The translations under genes and the position numbers were made by a program. A DNA stretch of 64,000 bases from AG1 sp035559775. GTDB taxonomy: Archaea; Thermoproteota; Thermoprotei_A; Sulfolobales; AG1. The notes below the pieces were generated by a model. That model had not been told where the DNA came from, searched no databases, and saw nothing but the letters and a program-made list of their open reading frames with translations. Below are positions 56,398 through 64,000 of the stretch, in pieces. The stretch lies in NCBI GenBank assembly GCA_035559775.1, contig DATMAU010000038.1, positions 1 to 64,000 of the forward strand. Direction: 5' to 3'. Position 1 is the stretch's first letter. Every line of letters starts with the position of its first letter.

Positions 56398-56850
56398 ATG
56401 TCGGAAGTAGACGAAAAAGATCTAAAAATATTGGAGGTTCTCCAAGAAGAGGGTGGTATAACATTCGTGGAGCTGGGGAAAAGACTCAACATGAGTCCCT
56501 CAACAGCCTATATAAGGGTTAGAAGGCTCAAGCAGATGGGGCTTATAAAGAAAGTGGTATCGATAATAGATTACCAGAGACTGGGCTATAAGGTAAGAGC
56601 CTTCATATTCGTTAAAGTGGAGCCTAAGAAGCTTGAACAGGTGGCTAAAGAACTGTCGGAGATAGATAATGTACTACAGATCCAGGATATAACCGGAGAG
56701 CCCTCCCTACTAGTACAGGTAATAGCTAGGGATAACGAGCACTTGGCGCAGATACTTGACCACATAGGCAAGATAGACGGGGTCTTATCAACAAACACGA
56801 TGATAGCTCTGAGGACTCTTAAGGAAAGCTACAGGATAAAGCTAACATGA
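56398..56850 (+). CDS. Lrp/AsnC-family transcription regulator
   Basis: The 150-residue protein has an N-terminal helix-turn-helix (about 5-60, LGKRLNMSPSTAYIRVRRLKQ) and a C-terminal RAM ligand-binding domain (about 65-145, with TGEPSLLVQVIA). These regulators respond to amino acids or related molecules in archaea and bacteria. It is a single gene with its own promoter; targets are unknown. The glutamate synthase operon upstream is a possible but unproven target. Confidence 0.93.
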   Translation: MSEVDEKDLKILEVLQEEGGITFVELGKRLNMSPSTAYIRVRRLKQMGLIKKVVSIIDYQRLGYKVRAFIFVKVEPKKLEQVAKELSEIDNVLQIQDITGEPSLLVQVIARDNEHLAQILDHIGKIDGVLSTNTMIALRTLKESYRIKLT

Positions 56851-56935
56851 TACTAAGATCTAAACCTTTTTAGCACCAAGATCCCTATCCCGGAATATCA
56901 CTGTTTATTGGAATCCTAAGCAGTTCGGAGCGACC

Positions 56936-57478
56936 CTATTTAATCTCGAACTTTATCCTCTCGTACCCTGGTGCAGTATCGCCCCTGCTTCCTCTAATTA
57001 TTATAATGCTATCTATGATAGTTACTTCCCCGCCTATTATAACCTCTATTATTCTCGAGGATCTCGGAAAAACCCAGTATGCTGAGTAATCGTACTCGAA
57101 TATGTCAGGCTCATATCTATTCTCATAAACATTAACCCCCCTCCTAACCTCTGCATCAATCAGTATTAGGAACACTATGAAGGGTCTATTCAGATCCCCT
57201 CTGAATCCTATATCGGTAAAGATCACCTCTGGCCTGACTGGTAAACCGTTAATAGTGGTCTCTTCTTCGTCTAGGTATTCCTGCATGTTGCTTGCTAGTC
57301 TCTCGATCTCCTCCCTCTTTAGATCCTCATTCCCAAGGATCTCTCTGTAATACCCCATAGGATCTATGTAATCAAAGGTAAGGGTATATGTTATACCGCT
57401 TCTAGATACGTTAAACATAGCCGCCGCATATATAGGCTTAACCATTTTAGACGCTATCTCTAGCTCCTCCTTACCCAT
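56936..57478 (-). CDS. Conserved archaeal protein, unknown
   Basis: The 180-residue protein appears soluble, alternating beta strands (TYTLTFDYI, EVIFTDIGFRG, FIVFLILIDAEV, RIIEVIIGGEVTIIDSIIII), with no recognised motif. Its ATG lies inside the end of the upstream methyltransferase gene (19-bp overlap), so the two are probably translated together. It is the last gene of the translin-Trm5 operon. Function unknown. Confidence 0.7.
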   Translation of the reverse strand: MGKEELEIASKMVKPIYAAAMFNVSRSGITYTLTFDYIDPMGYYREILGNEDLKREEIERLASNMQEYLDEEETTINGLPVRPEVIFTDIGFRGDLNRPFIVFLILIDAEVRRGVNVYENRYEPDIFEYDYSAYWVFPRSSRIIEVIIGGEVTIIDSIIIIRGSRGDTAPGYERIKFEIK

Positions 57479-58317
57479 ATGTCGAGCACCACCTGGTATT
57501 TTCTTGGCCCAACGCTGCGCACTATCCTCCTACCCTCTATGCTATATTTAGCCACATCTCTATTGCCCTCGATCGTCTCTCTATATATTTTCTCAACCTG
57601 TTCCAATGCCTCTAGCTTGTTTCTTGCATTGGTGAACTCATACACATGTATATATCCCTCCCTATCTATAGCTCTCAACGCCTTTGGGAATGCCCTGAGA
57701 GCTAGCTCTGGGAGTGGTATTAAGACTCTCTGGGCAGTATTGCTATATCTATCGATTAGCTCGAGAGCGTCACCCTTGATAGGAACAACGACTCCCCGGA
57801 CCTTGTTGAGCTCTATGTTCTCGAGCATGAGCTTATACGCATCCTCGTTGATATCTATAGATATAACCCTTGCCGGTTTTGCAAACCTTGCTATTATTAT
57901 TGAGAAGAGCCCTGCGCCAGCGAACATATTGATTATATTCTCTCCCGGCTTAACAAGCCTGGCTATTCTTATATGCTCATAGCTAAGCCTAGGTGATATA
58001 TAGACCCTAGCTATATCTACCTTAAATACGCATCCATGCTCTCGATACAGGGTCTCGGTTCTCTTCTCACCGGCTAGCCATTCAAGTCTTCTTAGCCTAT
58101 GGCTCCCCTCAACGGGGGAGATGGCTGCCCATACCGATTTAAGCCAGCTCAGCTTTTTGAGTAGTTCTTCAGCAAGGATCCTTAGATCCTCTATCTCTAC
58201 GTTAGGGGGTTTTCTCATAACAGCTATGTCTCCCACAATGTCAAGACCGCTCCACACGAGGTTAGCCTTCTCCTCTCCAAGGATCTCTTTAGCTATCTCC
58301 CTAACAAGCCTCACCAT
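57460..58317 (-). CDS. Trm5/Taw-like tRNA (guanine-37) methyltransferase
   Basis: The 285-residue class I SAM methyltransferase matches the archaeal Trm5/Taw2 group: IVGDIAVM near residue 27-34, INMFAGAGLFSIIIA at the SAM-binding motif I, SIDINEDAY for motif II, and VLIPLPELA where the catalytic NPPY/LP motif is expected. It should act on the base next to the anticodon of tRNA-Phe and other tRNAs (m1G37 or wybutosine steps). The N-terminal D1 domain of the longer Trm5 form is absent or reduced. It lies 11 bp after translin. Confidence 0.82.
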   Translation of the reverse strand: MVRLVREIAKEILGEEKANLVWSGLDIVGDIAVMRKPPNVEIEDLRILAEELLKKLSWLKSVWAAISPVEGSHRLRRLEWLAGEKRTETLYREHGCVFKVDIARVYISPRLSYEHIRIARLVKPGENIINMFAGAGLFSIIIARFAKPARVISIDINEDAYKLMLENIELNKVRGVVVPIKGDALELIDRYSNTAQRVLIPLPELALRAFPKALRAIDREGYIHVYEFTNARNKLEALEQVEKIYRETIEGNRDVAKYSIEGRRIVRSVGPRKYQVVLDIWVRRS

Positions 58318-58328
58318 ATGGAGCCCTT

Positions 58329-58991
58329 CTATTCAGGAATCCTTTTCTTCAGATCCTCTAACCTTTTTATAAGCTCCCTTTTAGTGATAGTCTCTGCTAG
58401 CAGGATCTCTAGATCCTCTATGGATCTTCTCATAACATCAACCTTATGTCTGAACCCAGGTACTAGGGAGTCTGGGTAATCTAGATACTTAACCCAAGAG
58501 TATATGTCCTTCATTATCTTAACAAACACCTCAGCATCCTCTACTCTCCACCCAGCTATGAGATTAACAGCATGCCTCTTGATCTCGCCCGTAAGATCCC
58601 CTATAGCTAACAACCTCGCCTCTGGTGGCGCTTCCTCTGTACAATGCCTAGCGAGAGAGTCGTCTACCCTTCCGCCTATAACTGCTAAGAGATATACTGC
58701 CTCACAATACTCTATGAACGCCTGTAACGGCAGCCCATATCTTATGAGATCCTCTTCGTCTTTAGAAACCTTTACCAGGTTCTCTACATGGGGGGCACAG
58801 TTATTTATCTCGGCAACAGCCTTAGAAAGATCCATAGCGTTTAAATAGGTAACAGCCCTGCCCGAGCATCTTATCACCTCCCTGGATAGTCTGAAGATCT
58901 CCTCCCTAACCCTATCCCTTCTATCTATCATAGCCACTGCACGCTCGATCTCTGATTTCAGCCAATTGGCAATGCTGGGAGTTTCGCCCAT
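58329..58991 (-). CDS. Translin-family protein
   Basis: The protein of about 220 residues is all-helical and matches translin/TRAX, in particular GDLTGEIKRHAVNLI and AEVFVKIMKDIYSWVKYLDYPDS. Translin oligomers bind RNA and single-stranded DNA; archaeal members form ring or cage assemblies. I start it at the ATG at 58991, which has GAGGAG five bases upstream; a frame to 59015 lacks this. It opens the operon with the Trm5-like gene, suggesting a tRNA-processing role, as reported for TRAX/C3PO in tRNA maturation. Confidence 0.85.
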   Translation of the reverse strand: MGETPSIANWLKSEIERAVAMIDRRDRVREEIFRLSREVIRCSGRAVTYLNAMDLSKAVAEINNCAPHVENLVKVSKDEEDLIRYGLPLQAFIEYCEAVYLLAVIGGRVDDSLARHCTEEAPPEARLLAIGDLTGEIKRHAVNLIAGWRVEDAEVFVKIMKDIYSWVKYLDYPDSLVPGFRHKVDVMRRSIEDLEILLAETITKRELIKRLEDLKKRIPE

Positions 58992-59015
58992 AAATCTCCT
59001 CTGGTAATATATCAT

Positions 59016-59195
59016 GCGCCCTAATCTATGCGCTAGAGGGTTTCAATAATAACTTTATCCATGCTCCCATTATTTTTCTGCTTAGCCGCTCGACTATTTC
59101 TTAGAGTTTATCGCAGACTTGACTTGTGGATTTAAACTTAGGCTAAGCAGAAACCGAGGATCTTTCAGAAATAGAGAATCTATCCAAAACCATAA
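59016..59195. other. Gap before repeat B
   Basis: This is the upstream region of the translin gene. AT-rich; no gene or repeat beyond the adjacent repeat B is seen. Confidence 0.4.
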
Positions 59196-59417
59196 GGGCT
59201 GTTTTCTTCTTGATATTCGTAGGAGGCATCTATAAGCTTGAAAGGGGTTCCCGATGCTCTCCCCACACAAGCCCGGGTGGCGATAAGAGCCACATGCCGT
59301 TTGGCCCGACAGCCACCCATGAACCCACAGGATCTCTAACCCCGCGGGTAGAGGTGGAAGCCCCCTGGATATACATGAATGAAAATAAAATGATTGGAAT
59401 GAACATCAAGAGACAAA
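59196..59417 (-). repeat. Inverted repeat B (structured 220-bp element)
   Basis: The reverse complement is about 90% identical to repeat A (52002-52225). The outer flank (59196-59240) is also shared with 42206-42250. The GC-rich core folds as in A. On the plus strand an 80-codon frame is open (59210-59452) but changes between A and B alter residues (K/R, T/A) and the frame runs on beyond the repeat only here. Confidence 0.8.
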
Positions 59418-59476
59418 GGGTAGCTGAGAGAAACCATATGTCTCCCAGCTAAATTTACATGGCTATAATGCAAGCT

Positions 59477-59695
59477 TTAGCTATGTTCAGATGGGGTTCG
59501 GGTTTCATTGCGGTTGATATTGCTTGGTATCAGCTGCTCTTCCCTTGGCTTCATTGGCCTCAGGGCTCCTTTCATTGGAGCCCTTATCATTGGCCTCCAC
59601 TCATTCGGGGTGACCCCAGCCCACAGCTCCCCCCTCATAGCATTGCTCCGGTTCATTACTGTGGGGAAACCCCCACATCCTGGATCTCTTTGCCT
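59477..59695 (-). pseudogene. Possible decayed TnpB C-terminal fragment
   Basis: On the minus strand 72 codons are open before a TAA, with no proper start. The content (TPNEWRPMIRAPMKG, LRPMKPREEQLIP, NRNETRTPSEHS) looks like the Pro/Met-rich tails that follow the zinc ribbon in some crenarchaeal TnpB proteins, judged from memory only. The DNA also holds two perfect 7-bp hairpins (GGGCTCC/GGAGCCC and TGTGGGG/CCCCACA), which would suit a transposon end or a structured RNA. It lies directly beside repeat B. Low confidence in the name; the fragment itself is clear. Confidence 0.35.
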
Positions 59696-59833
59696 TTAAC
59701 CCGCCCCTCGAGTCTCTATGTTTACCTCATTGTTGGGCGGCATCCCATAGAATAACAGGGCTTATATAATGTTCCACAGAGAAAAATTAAATAATCAATC
59801 ATTATAAACCACCATGAAACTCGAAGCAGCTGG
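59696..59833. other. Downstream flank of amidohydrolase
   Basis: It contains TTATATAATG near 59762-59771 and the 38-bp segment (59802-59839) that resembles 150-188 at the window start. No gene is seen. Confidence 0.4.
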
Positions 59834-61453
59834 CTACGGCTTCCTATAAACTATCCTACCTTCTACTATTGTGTATAGAGGCTTTATTTCCAACAATTCC
59901 TTGGGATCTTTTACACCGAAGAGATCTCTATCCCAGATTACCATGTCTGCGAGCTTTCCGGGCTCTATGCTGCCTATCAGATCCTCCATGCCTAGGCACT
60001 TAGCAGCCTCTGAGGTGTAGGTTGCGAGGGCTTGCTCTATACTGATCCTCTCCTTCGAATTAACCTCAAGGCCTCTAAAGCTCAGCCTCGATACTGCTGC
60101 ATATATTCCATATCTCGGCGGGTAGGGGATCACGGGCGCGTCTGAACCATTGCATACAGTAAGCCCCTTCTCGACCATGCTTTTCACAGGGAGTATCTTG
60201 TTATACATATCCTCGTCAAGGTTCTTGTGATAAGCATCTGCTAGGAAGTATATGAAGCCGCTCTGGATTTCTGCAAAACCCCCAATGGATCTCAGCCTCT
60301 CTATATGATCCTCTCTTGGGAGCATGAAATGGATCACAGTATACCTGCTCCCAGAAATTCCATGCCTTCTCACAGCCTGCTCATAAGCCGCTATTGTCTC
60401 CTCTATAGCTATATCCCCGATCGCGTGGACACTGATCATATACCCCTTAGAGGATGCCTCAAGTATCATTTCCCTAAACTCGCTGATATTAAGCGTCGGT
60501 AAACCCTTATTCCCCGGAGAACCCTTATAATCCCTAGAGATCCATGCTGTTTTTGTCGATAGAGCTCCATCTAGTATCACTTTTATCCCCGGTACTCTAA
60601 GCCAGCTATCCTGTGTTTTCTCAATGAATCTATAGCCTTCTCTCAATTCCTCCATACTCTGTGCCCAATATAGAGCAACCACTCGCAGGATCTGGGCCCC
60701 TCTTTTCCTCGCCTCTTGATAAGCCCTTATAATGTCTCCTGAATGGCCATAAGCGGTGGGATCCTTTACAGCTGTGATACCCTCAGAAACCCACTCCCTC
60801 ATAGCATGTGTTATAGCTTCTACCCAGTCATCTATGCTGGGCTTTGGAACAATCCCGGCCACAAGATCTATCGCTGGTTTCTCAGCAAGCACTCCTGTTG
60901 GTATACCCCTCTCATCTCTCTCAATAACACCTCCTACAGGATCTCTAGTCCTCTCGTTAATACCGGCAAGCTCTAGTGCCATGCTGTTTGCTACAACCAT
61001 GTGTCCCGAGGTATGCCATAGAAGCACCGGATGATTTTCTGTTGCTTGGTCTAGATCCCACCTTGATGGTGGTCTACCTTCTGGGTATAGTGCGTGGTTC
61101 CACCCCCTACCAAGGATCCACTCTCCCTTTCTCCTCTTACCTGCATATTCTCTAATAACCTCGATAAGCTTTTTAATACTATCGACCTTAGGGTAACTGA
61201 GATCAATATATTTAGTGCTATAAAGCCCCCACATTGCTAAATGAGCGTGAGTATCTATAAGCCCTGGCGTTATTGAGAGAGCTTTAGCTTCTATAACCTC
61301 TGTTCCAGACCCTATATATTTCTTTGACCCCTCAGCCGAGCCGACATATATTATCCTCCCACCTTTGATCACAATAGCCTCAGCAACGCTCTTTCTAGCA
61401 TCAAATGTATAGATCTTACCTCCCAGGATTGCTAGATCAGCATGCCCATGCAT
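59834..61453 (-). CDS. Amidohydrolase (YtcJ-like, metal-dependent)
   Basis: The 539-residue protein is of the amidohydrolase superfamily. DTHAHLAMWG carries the first metal His pair, SVHAIGDIAIEE the later His, and NGSDAPVIPYPP the catalytic Asp. The N-terminal GGKIYTFD beta-sandwich and C-terminal LADMVIWDRD are typical. YtcJ/AepA-like members hydrolyse exo- and cyclic amides of unknown natural substrate. I start at the ATG at 61453, preceded by GGTGG; a GTG at 61465 is possible. It is divergent from the thioesterase. A part in N-heterocycle breakdown is possible but the gene is remote from that cluster. Confidence 0.87.
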   Translation of the reverse strand: MHGHADLAILGGKIYTFDARKSVAEAIVIKGGRIIYVGSAEGSKKYIGSGTEVIEAKALSITPGLIDTHAHLAMWGLYSTKYIDLSYPKVDSIKKLIEVIREYAGKRRKGEWILGRGWNHALYPEGRPPSRWDLDQATENHPVLLWHTSGHMVVANSMALELAGINERTRDPVGGVIERDERGIPTGVLAEKPAIDLVAGIVPKPSIDDWVEAITHAMREWVSEGITAVKDPTAYGHSGDIIRAYQEARKRGAQILRVVALYWAQSMEELREGYRFIEKTQDSWLRVPGIKVILDGALSTKTAWISRDYKGSPGNKGLPTLNISEFREMILEASSKGYMISVHAIGDIAIEETIAAYEQAVRRHGISGSRYTVIHFMLPREDHIERLRSIGGFAEIQSGFIYFLADAYHKNLDEDMYNKILPVKSMVEKGLTVCNGSDAPVIPYPPRYGIYAAVSRLSFRGLEVNSKERISIEQALATYTSEAAKCLGMEDLIGSIEPGKLADMVIWDRDLFGVKDPKELLEIKPLYTIVEGRIVYRKP

Positions 61454-61508
61454 GCCAACTACCACCCAAGGAGAAATCCCTCTTTTACCAATAAAAATAG
61501 GGATAACA

Positions 61509-62525
61509 TTGTCCAGCGGGTGCGTAGGTGTTGAGGATACCTATAGTGAATATATAAGGGTCGTCTTTCCTAGACATGCTAACCCGGCTGGTTTCCTTTA
61601 CGGGGGGTATATGCTTAACTGGATAGTAGATTCAGGCGTGATAAGCATCTTAAAAACCATTGGTAAGGAGGCAGTGCTTGGATATATGGATAACGTTTAC
61701 TTCATAAACCCCGTAATTATCGGTAGCATGCTTATATATAGATCATGGGTTGCTAGGGCTGGAAGAAGCTCTCTCGATGTATATACAGAGATCATCAGCT
61801 ATTATAGAAAAACCAACGAATACAAGATCGTAGCCGCAGCAAAATCTATCTACGTATGTGTTAACCAGAATGGGAGGCCAGAGCCTCATGGGCTATGTAT
61901 AGAGGGTAGAGAAAGCTGGGGTAAAAGACTAACAGAATACATGGATAAGTGGCATGAAAAGGCACTTGCTGCTATTGAGAAGGCTAAGAGTAATATAAGG
62001 GAGGCTAGGGACAGGGTTCTGAGACACCATCTGAGAACTGTTAGGAGGGTTAGTAGCGAGGATACCATGACCTCGAACATGATGTATGCTGGAAGACTCA
62101 TGCTTATGCTGGACGAGACAGCAGGTATTGTTGCAAGCCAGTATGCAGGGTCAGGAGTTGTAACAGCCTCTGTTGATCAGATGATATTTACCAGCCCGAT
62201 CAAGATTGGCGACATCATAGAGGTTAGTGCAGCACTAACACGGACCTGGAGAACCTCGATGGAGATCGAGGTGACTGTGAAGGGGTACGAGGGTCCGGAT
62301 AACATAAAAACAAGATCTTACTTCACCTTCGTCAAAATAGACGAGCTAGGACGACCAGAGCCTTTAAAACCGTATGAGCCAGTCACACCAGAAGAGGCCG
62401 AAGCGTGGGAGGAAGCTGATCTTAGGAGAAGGTCTAGGATCGAGGATCTTGAGAAAATATCAAGATACAAAGGGCTTCCCATTAACTATAACGGGGCTTA
62501 TAAAGCCCCCTACCTGGTAGTGTAG
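61509..62525 (+). CDS. Double-hotdog acyl-CoA thioesterase
   Basis: The protein has two hotdog domains: the first begins VVFPRHANPAGFLYGG (BFIT/acyl-CoA hydrolase pattern with the catalytic Asn and helix Asp in YMLNWIVDSG), the second TMTSNMMYAGRLMLMLDETA. Such double-hotdog enzymes release free fatty or short acids from CoA. I place the start at the TTG at 61509, because a TATA-like CCAATAAAAATAGG lies about 20 bp upstream and a longer frame from 61452 would begin inside the divergent amidohydrolase gene; the true start is uncertain. Confidence 0.85.
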   Translation: MSSGCVGVEDTYSEYIRVVFPRHANPAGFLYGGYMLNWIVDSGVISILKTIGKEAVLGYMDNVYFINPVIIGSMLIYRSWVARAGRSSLDVYTEIISYYRKTNEYKIVAAAKSIYVCVNQNGRPEPHGLCIEGRESWGKRLTEYMDKWHEKALAAIEKAKSNIREARDRVLRHHLRTVRRVSSEDTMTSNMMYAGRLMLMLDETAGIVASQYAGSGVVTASVDQMIFTSPIKIGDIIEVSAALTRTWRTSMEIEVTVKGYEGPDNIKTRSYFTFVKIDELGRPEPLKPYEPVTPEEAEAWEEADLRRRSRIEDLEKISRYKGLPINYNGAYKAPYLVV

Positions 62526-62779
62526 CAAGTGATCGCCCGGTCTATTACCTAGAAGTCTCTCAATACCAAACACATTTCAGCAATGGTGAGCCGGTTAGAA
62601 CTTCACCTAACATAGCTTAGAAAGTCTCGCCCCGGTTGTTGCACCACTATAGAGGCGAGATTGTTTATCTTAATCTATAGCTGCTGAAAAAACCCGAAAT
62701 TTTGCCAGAGAGCTATCTATAAAGGTTCGCTGAATATTTGTCTAAATAGTCTCGTCTAGGAATAGGCTGAGATCGATTC

Positions 62780-63103
62780 TTATCTCTGCTGGCTTCTTAT
62801 CATCTCTGCCTCTATATAGACATCCTGGGGGACTCTTATTCTCATGATCTGTCTCATAACCCTCTCATCAGCCGCTATATCGACAAGTCTCTTATGTATC
62901 CTCATCTCCCACTTCTCATAGACCTTAGTACCTTCACCATGTGGTAGTCTTAACAGCGGTACTACGAGTCTTTTTACAGGCAGTGGTACGGGTCCTCTAA
63001 CCTCTACCCCGGCTTTTTTAGCGATCTCTACTATCTGGCCTGCTACATAGTCGACATTGGAGGAGCTTGTCCCCCAGATCCTTATCCTCACCCTCATGCT
63101 CAT
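62780..63103 (-). CDS. rps10: Ribosomal protein S10 (uS10)
   Basis: The 107-residue protein has the S10 pattern: RIRIWGTSSSNVDYVAGQI, VRGPVPLPVKRLVVP and HGEGTKVYEKWEMRIHKRLVDI. It belongs to the 30S head. In archaea it is usually encoded just after EF-1-alpha, as here (26 bp gap), in one transcript. Confidence 0.97.
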   Translation of the reverse strand: MSMRVRIRIWGTSSSNVDYVAGQIVEIAKKAGVEVRGPVPLPVKRLVVPLLRLPHGEGTKVYEKWEMRIHKRLVDIAADERVMRQIMRIRVPQDVYIEAEMIRSQQR

Positions 63104-63129
63104 GGCGGTGCCCAGCCGCTTTTACTGTT

Positions 63130-64000
63130 TCACTTAATCTCTGCTGGTTTTACATCTATTATTGTGCCTATCCCTATAGTTTTACCCATATCTCTCATTG
63201 CGAATCTTCCGAGCTGTGGTATCTCTGAGTATTTCTCAACAACAAGAGGCTTTATAGGCTTGAATCTCACTATCGCTATATCGCCTGCCTTTATGAACTG
63301 TGGGTTCTTCTCAACCACCTGACCCGTCCTTGGATCCAGCTTCCCAACGATCTCAACCACTCTACATGCGATAGATGCTGTGTGCGCGTGGATCACTGGT
63401 GTGTATCCCACAGATATGGCTGATGGGTGCCATAGCACGAATACCCTTGCTGTGAACTCGTCAGCTACCGTGGGCTTGTTGGTTACATGGCCAACTACAT
63501 CCCCTCTCTTTACATCCTGTTTCGAGATACCTCTTACGTTGAACCCTATATTATCCCCTGGCTCTGCTTTTTGTAAGGGTTGGTGGTGCATCTCTATGCT
63601 CCTCACGTCTCCACCCTTATTTATAGGCATTATAACAACGTTGTCACCTACCTTGAGGACTCCTGTCTCCACCCTACCTATGAGGACAGTACCAACACCG
63701 CTTATCGAAAGAGCCTCTGATATAGGTATTCTTAGAGGCTTATCAATAGGCTTTGACGGTACTTTGAACATGTCGAGCGCCTCTAGAAGTGTTGGGCCTT
63801 TATACCACTTCATATTCTCGCTTCTAGCTACTAGGTTATCGCCAAGCCATGCCGATACCGGGACAAACGGGATCTCGTCTACTTTGTAGCCAAGACCCCT
63901 CATGATCTTCTTTAACCCCTCAACGATCTCCTTATACCTCTGCTCCGAGAACGGGGGCTCTGTAAGATCCATCTTATTTATAGCAACAACAACCTGATCT
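63130..64000 (-). CDS. Elongation factor 1-alpha, 3' part (cut by window end)
   Basis: The frame is open from the stop at 63130 to the window end, so the N-terminal part (with GxxxxGKST and DxxG) lies outside. NKMD, the guanine-specific G4 motif, is seen at the edge (V-V-V-A-I-N-K-M-D), followed by domains 2 and 3 (ISGVGTVLIGRVETGVLK; GFNVRGISKQDVKRGDVVGH; GRFAMRDMGKTIGIG). It delivers aminoacyl-tRNA to the ribosome. The visible ATG at 63972 is internal, not the start. Confidence 0.96.
   Translation of the reverse strand, partial: DQVVVAINKMDLTEPPFSEQRYKEIVEGLKKIMRGLGYKVDEIPFVPVSAWLGDNLVARSENMKWYKGPTLLEALDMFKVPSKPIDKPLRIPISEALSISGVGTVLIGRVETGVLKVGDNVVIMPINKGGDVRSIEMHHQPLQKAEPGDNIGFNVRGISKQDVKRGDVVGHVTNKPTVADEFTARVFVLWHPSAISVGYTPVIHAHTASIACRVVEIVGKLDPRTGQVVEKNPQFIKAGDIAIVRFKPIKPLVVEKYSEIPQLGRFAMRDMGKTIGIGTIIDVKPAEIK

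Noticed and set aside
1..64000. CRISPR array, rRNA genes or intact insertion sequences
   Set aside because: No regularly spaced direct repeats, no rRNA signature and no intact transposase were found on either strand.

Overview
The window reads as a chromosome segment of a hyperthermophilic crenarchaeon (Thermoproteota; Desulfurococcales-like, genus not determinable from sequence alone). Support: EF-1-alpha next to archaeal-type S10, small archaeal-type Tyr and Trp tRNA synthetases, a tetraether-synthase-like radical SAM protein, a PNGase A-like secreted protein, TATA boxes about 25 bp before short leaders, many GTG/TTG starts, and AGA/AGG arginine codons.

Region 1 (0.5-18 kb) looks catabolic. 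Carbamate kinase converges on a tightly packed minus-strand operon in which the three subunits of a molybdenum hydroxylase (xanthine-dehydrogenase family) run directly, with start/stop overlaps, into AllG and AllH, two of the three subunits of oxamate carbamoyltransferase. Two ABC importers follow (one Fbp-type, one BMP/purine-nucleoside type), then a class III CoA-transferase.

Region 2 (18-31 kb) holds a PNGase A-like protein, tyrS, a gene-poor stretch carrying a displaced copy of the tyrS 3' end, a DMT permease, lysA, a PfkB kinase overlapped by a BtpA-family gene, then about 2 kb without genes that includes a very GATC-rich block, a coiled-coil membrane protein and an MscS channel.

Region 3 (31-45 kb): the third oxamate carbamoyltransferase subunit (AllF/FdrA) lies here in an operon with a cyclase-family hydrolase and an unlisted 58-residue gene. 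Tes-like radical SAM, trpS and moaA (molybdenum cofactor, as the hydroxylase needs) follow, then a cytochrome b/Rieske pair, a PhoH-KH protein and an ATP-NAD-kinase-like protein.

Region 4 (45-64 kb) is mostly housekeeping: tRNA-Arg(CCG), tRNA-Ser(TGA), an archaeal two-gene glutamate synthase, enolase, Hsp20, a PPP phosphatase, a TtuA-like protein without its PP-loop, Lrp, a Trm5-like methyltransferase, translin, an amidohydrolase, a double-hotdog thioesterase, S10 and EF-1-alpha (cut by the window end). A 220-bp inverted repeat with a GC-rich, foldable core flanks 52.0-59.4 kb.

Working idea: the Mo-hydroxylase, ring-opening cyclase, AllFGH and carbamate kinase form a salvage route that oxidises an N-heterocycle (purine or hydantoin-like), yields a carbamoylated oxamate, and makes ATP from carbamoyl phosphate, fed by the BMP-type importer. 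The operon structure is visible in the sequence; the substrate is inference.
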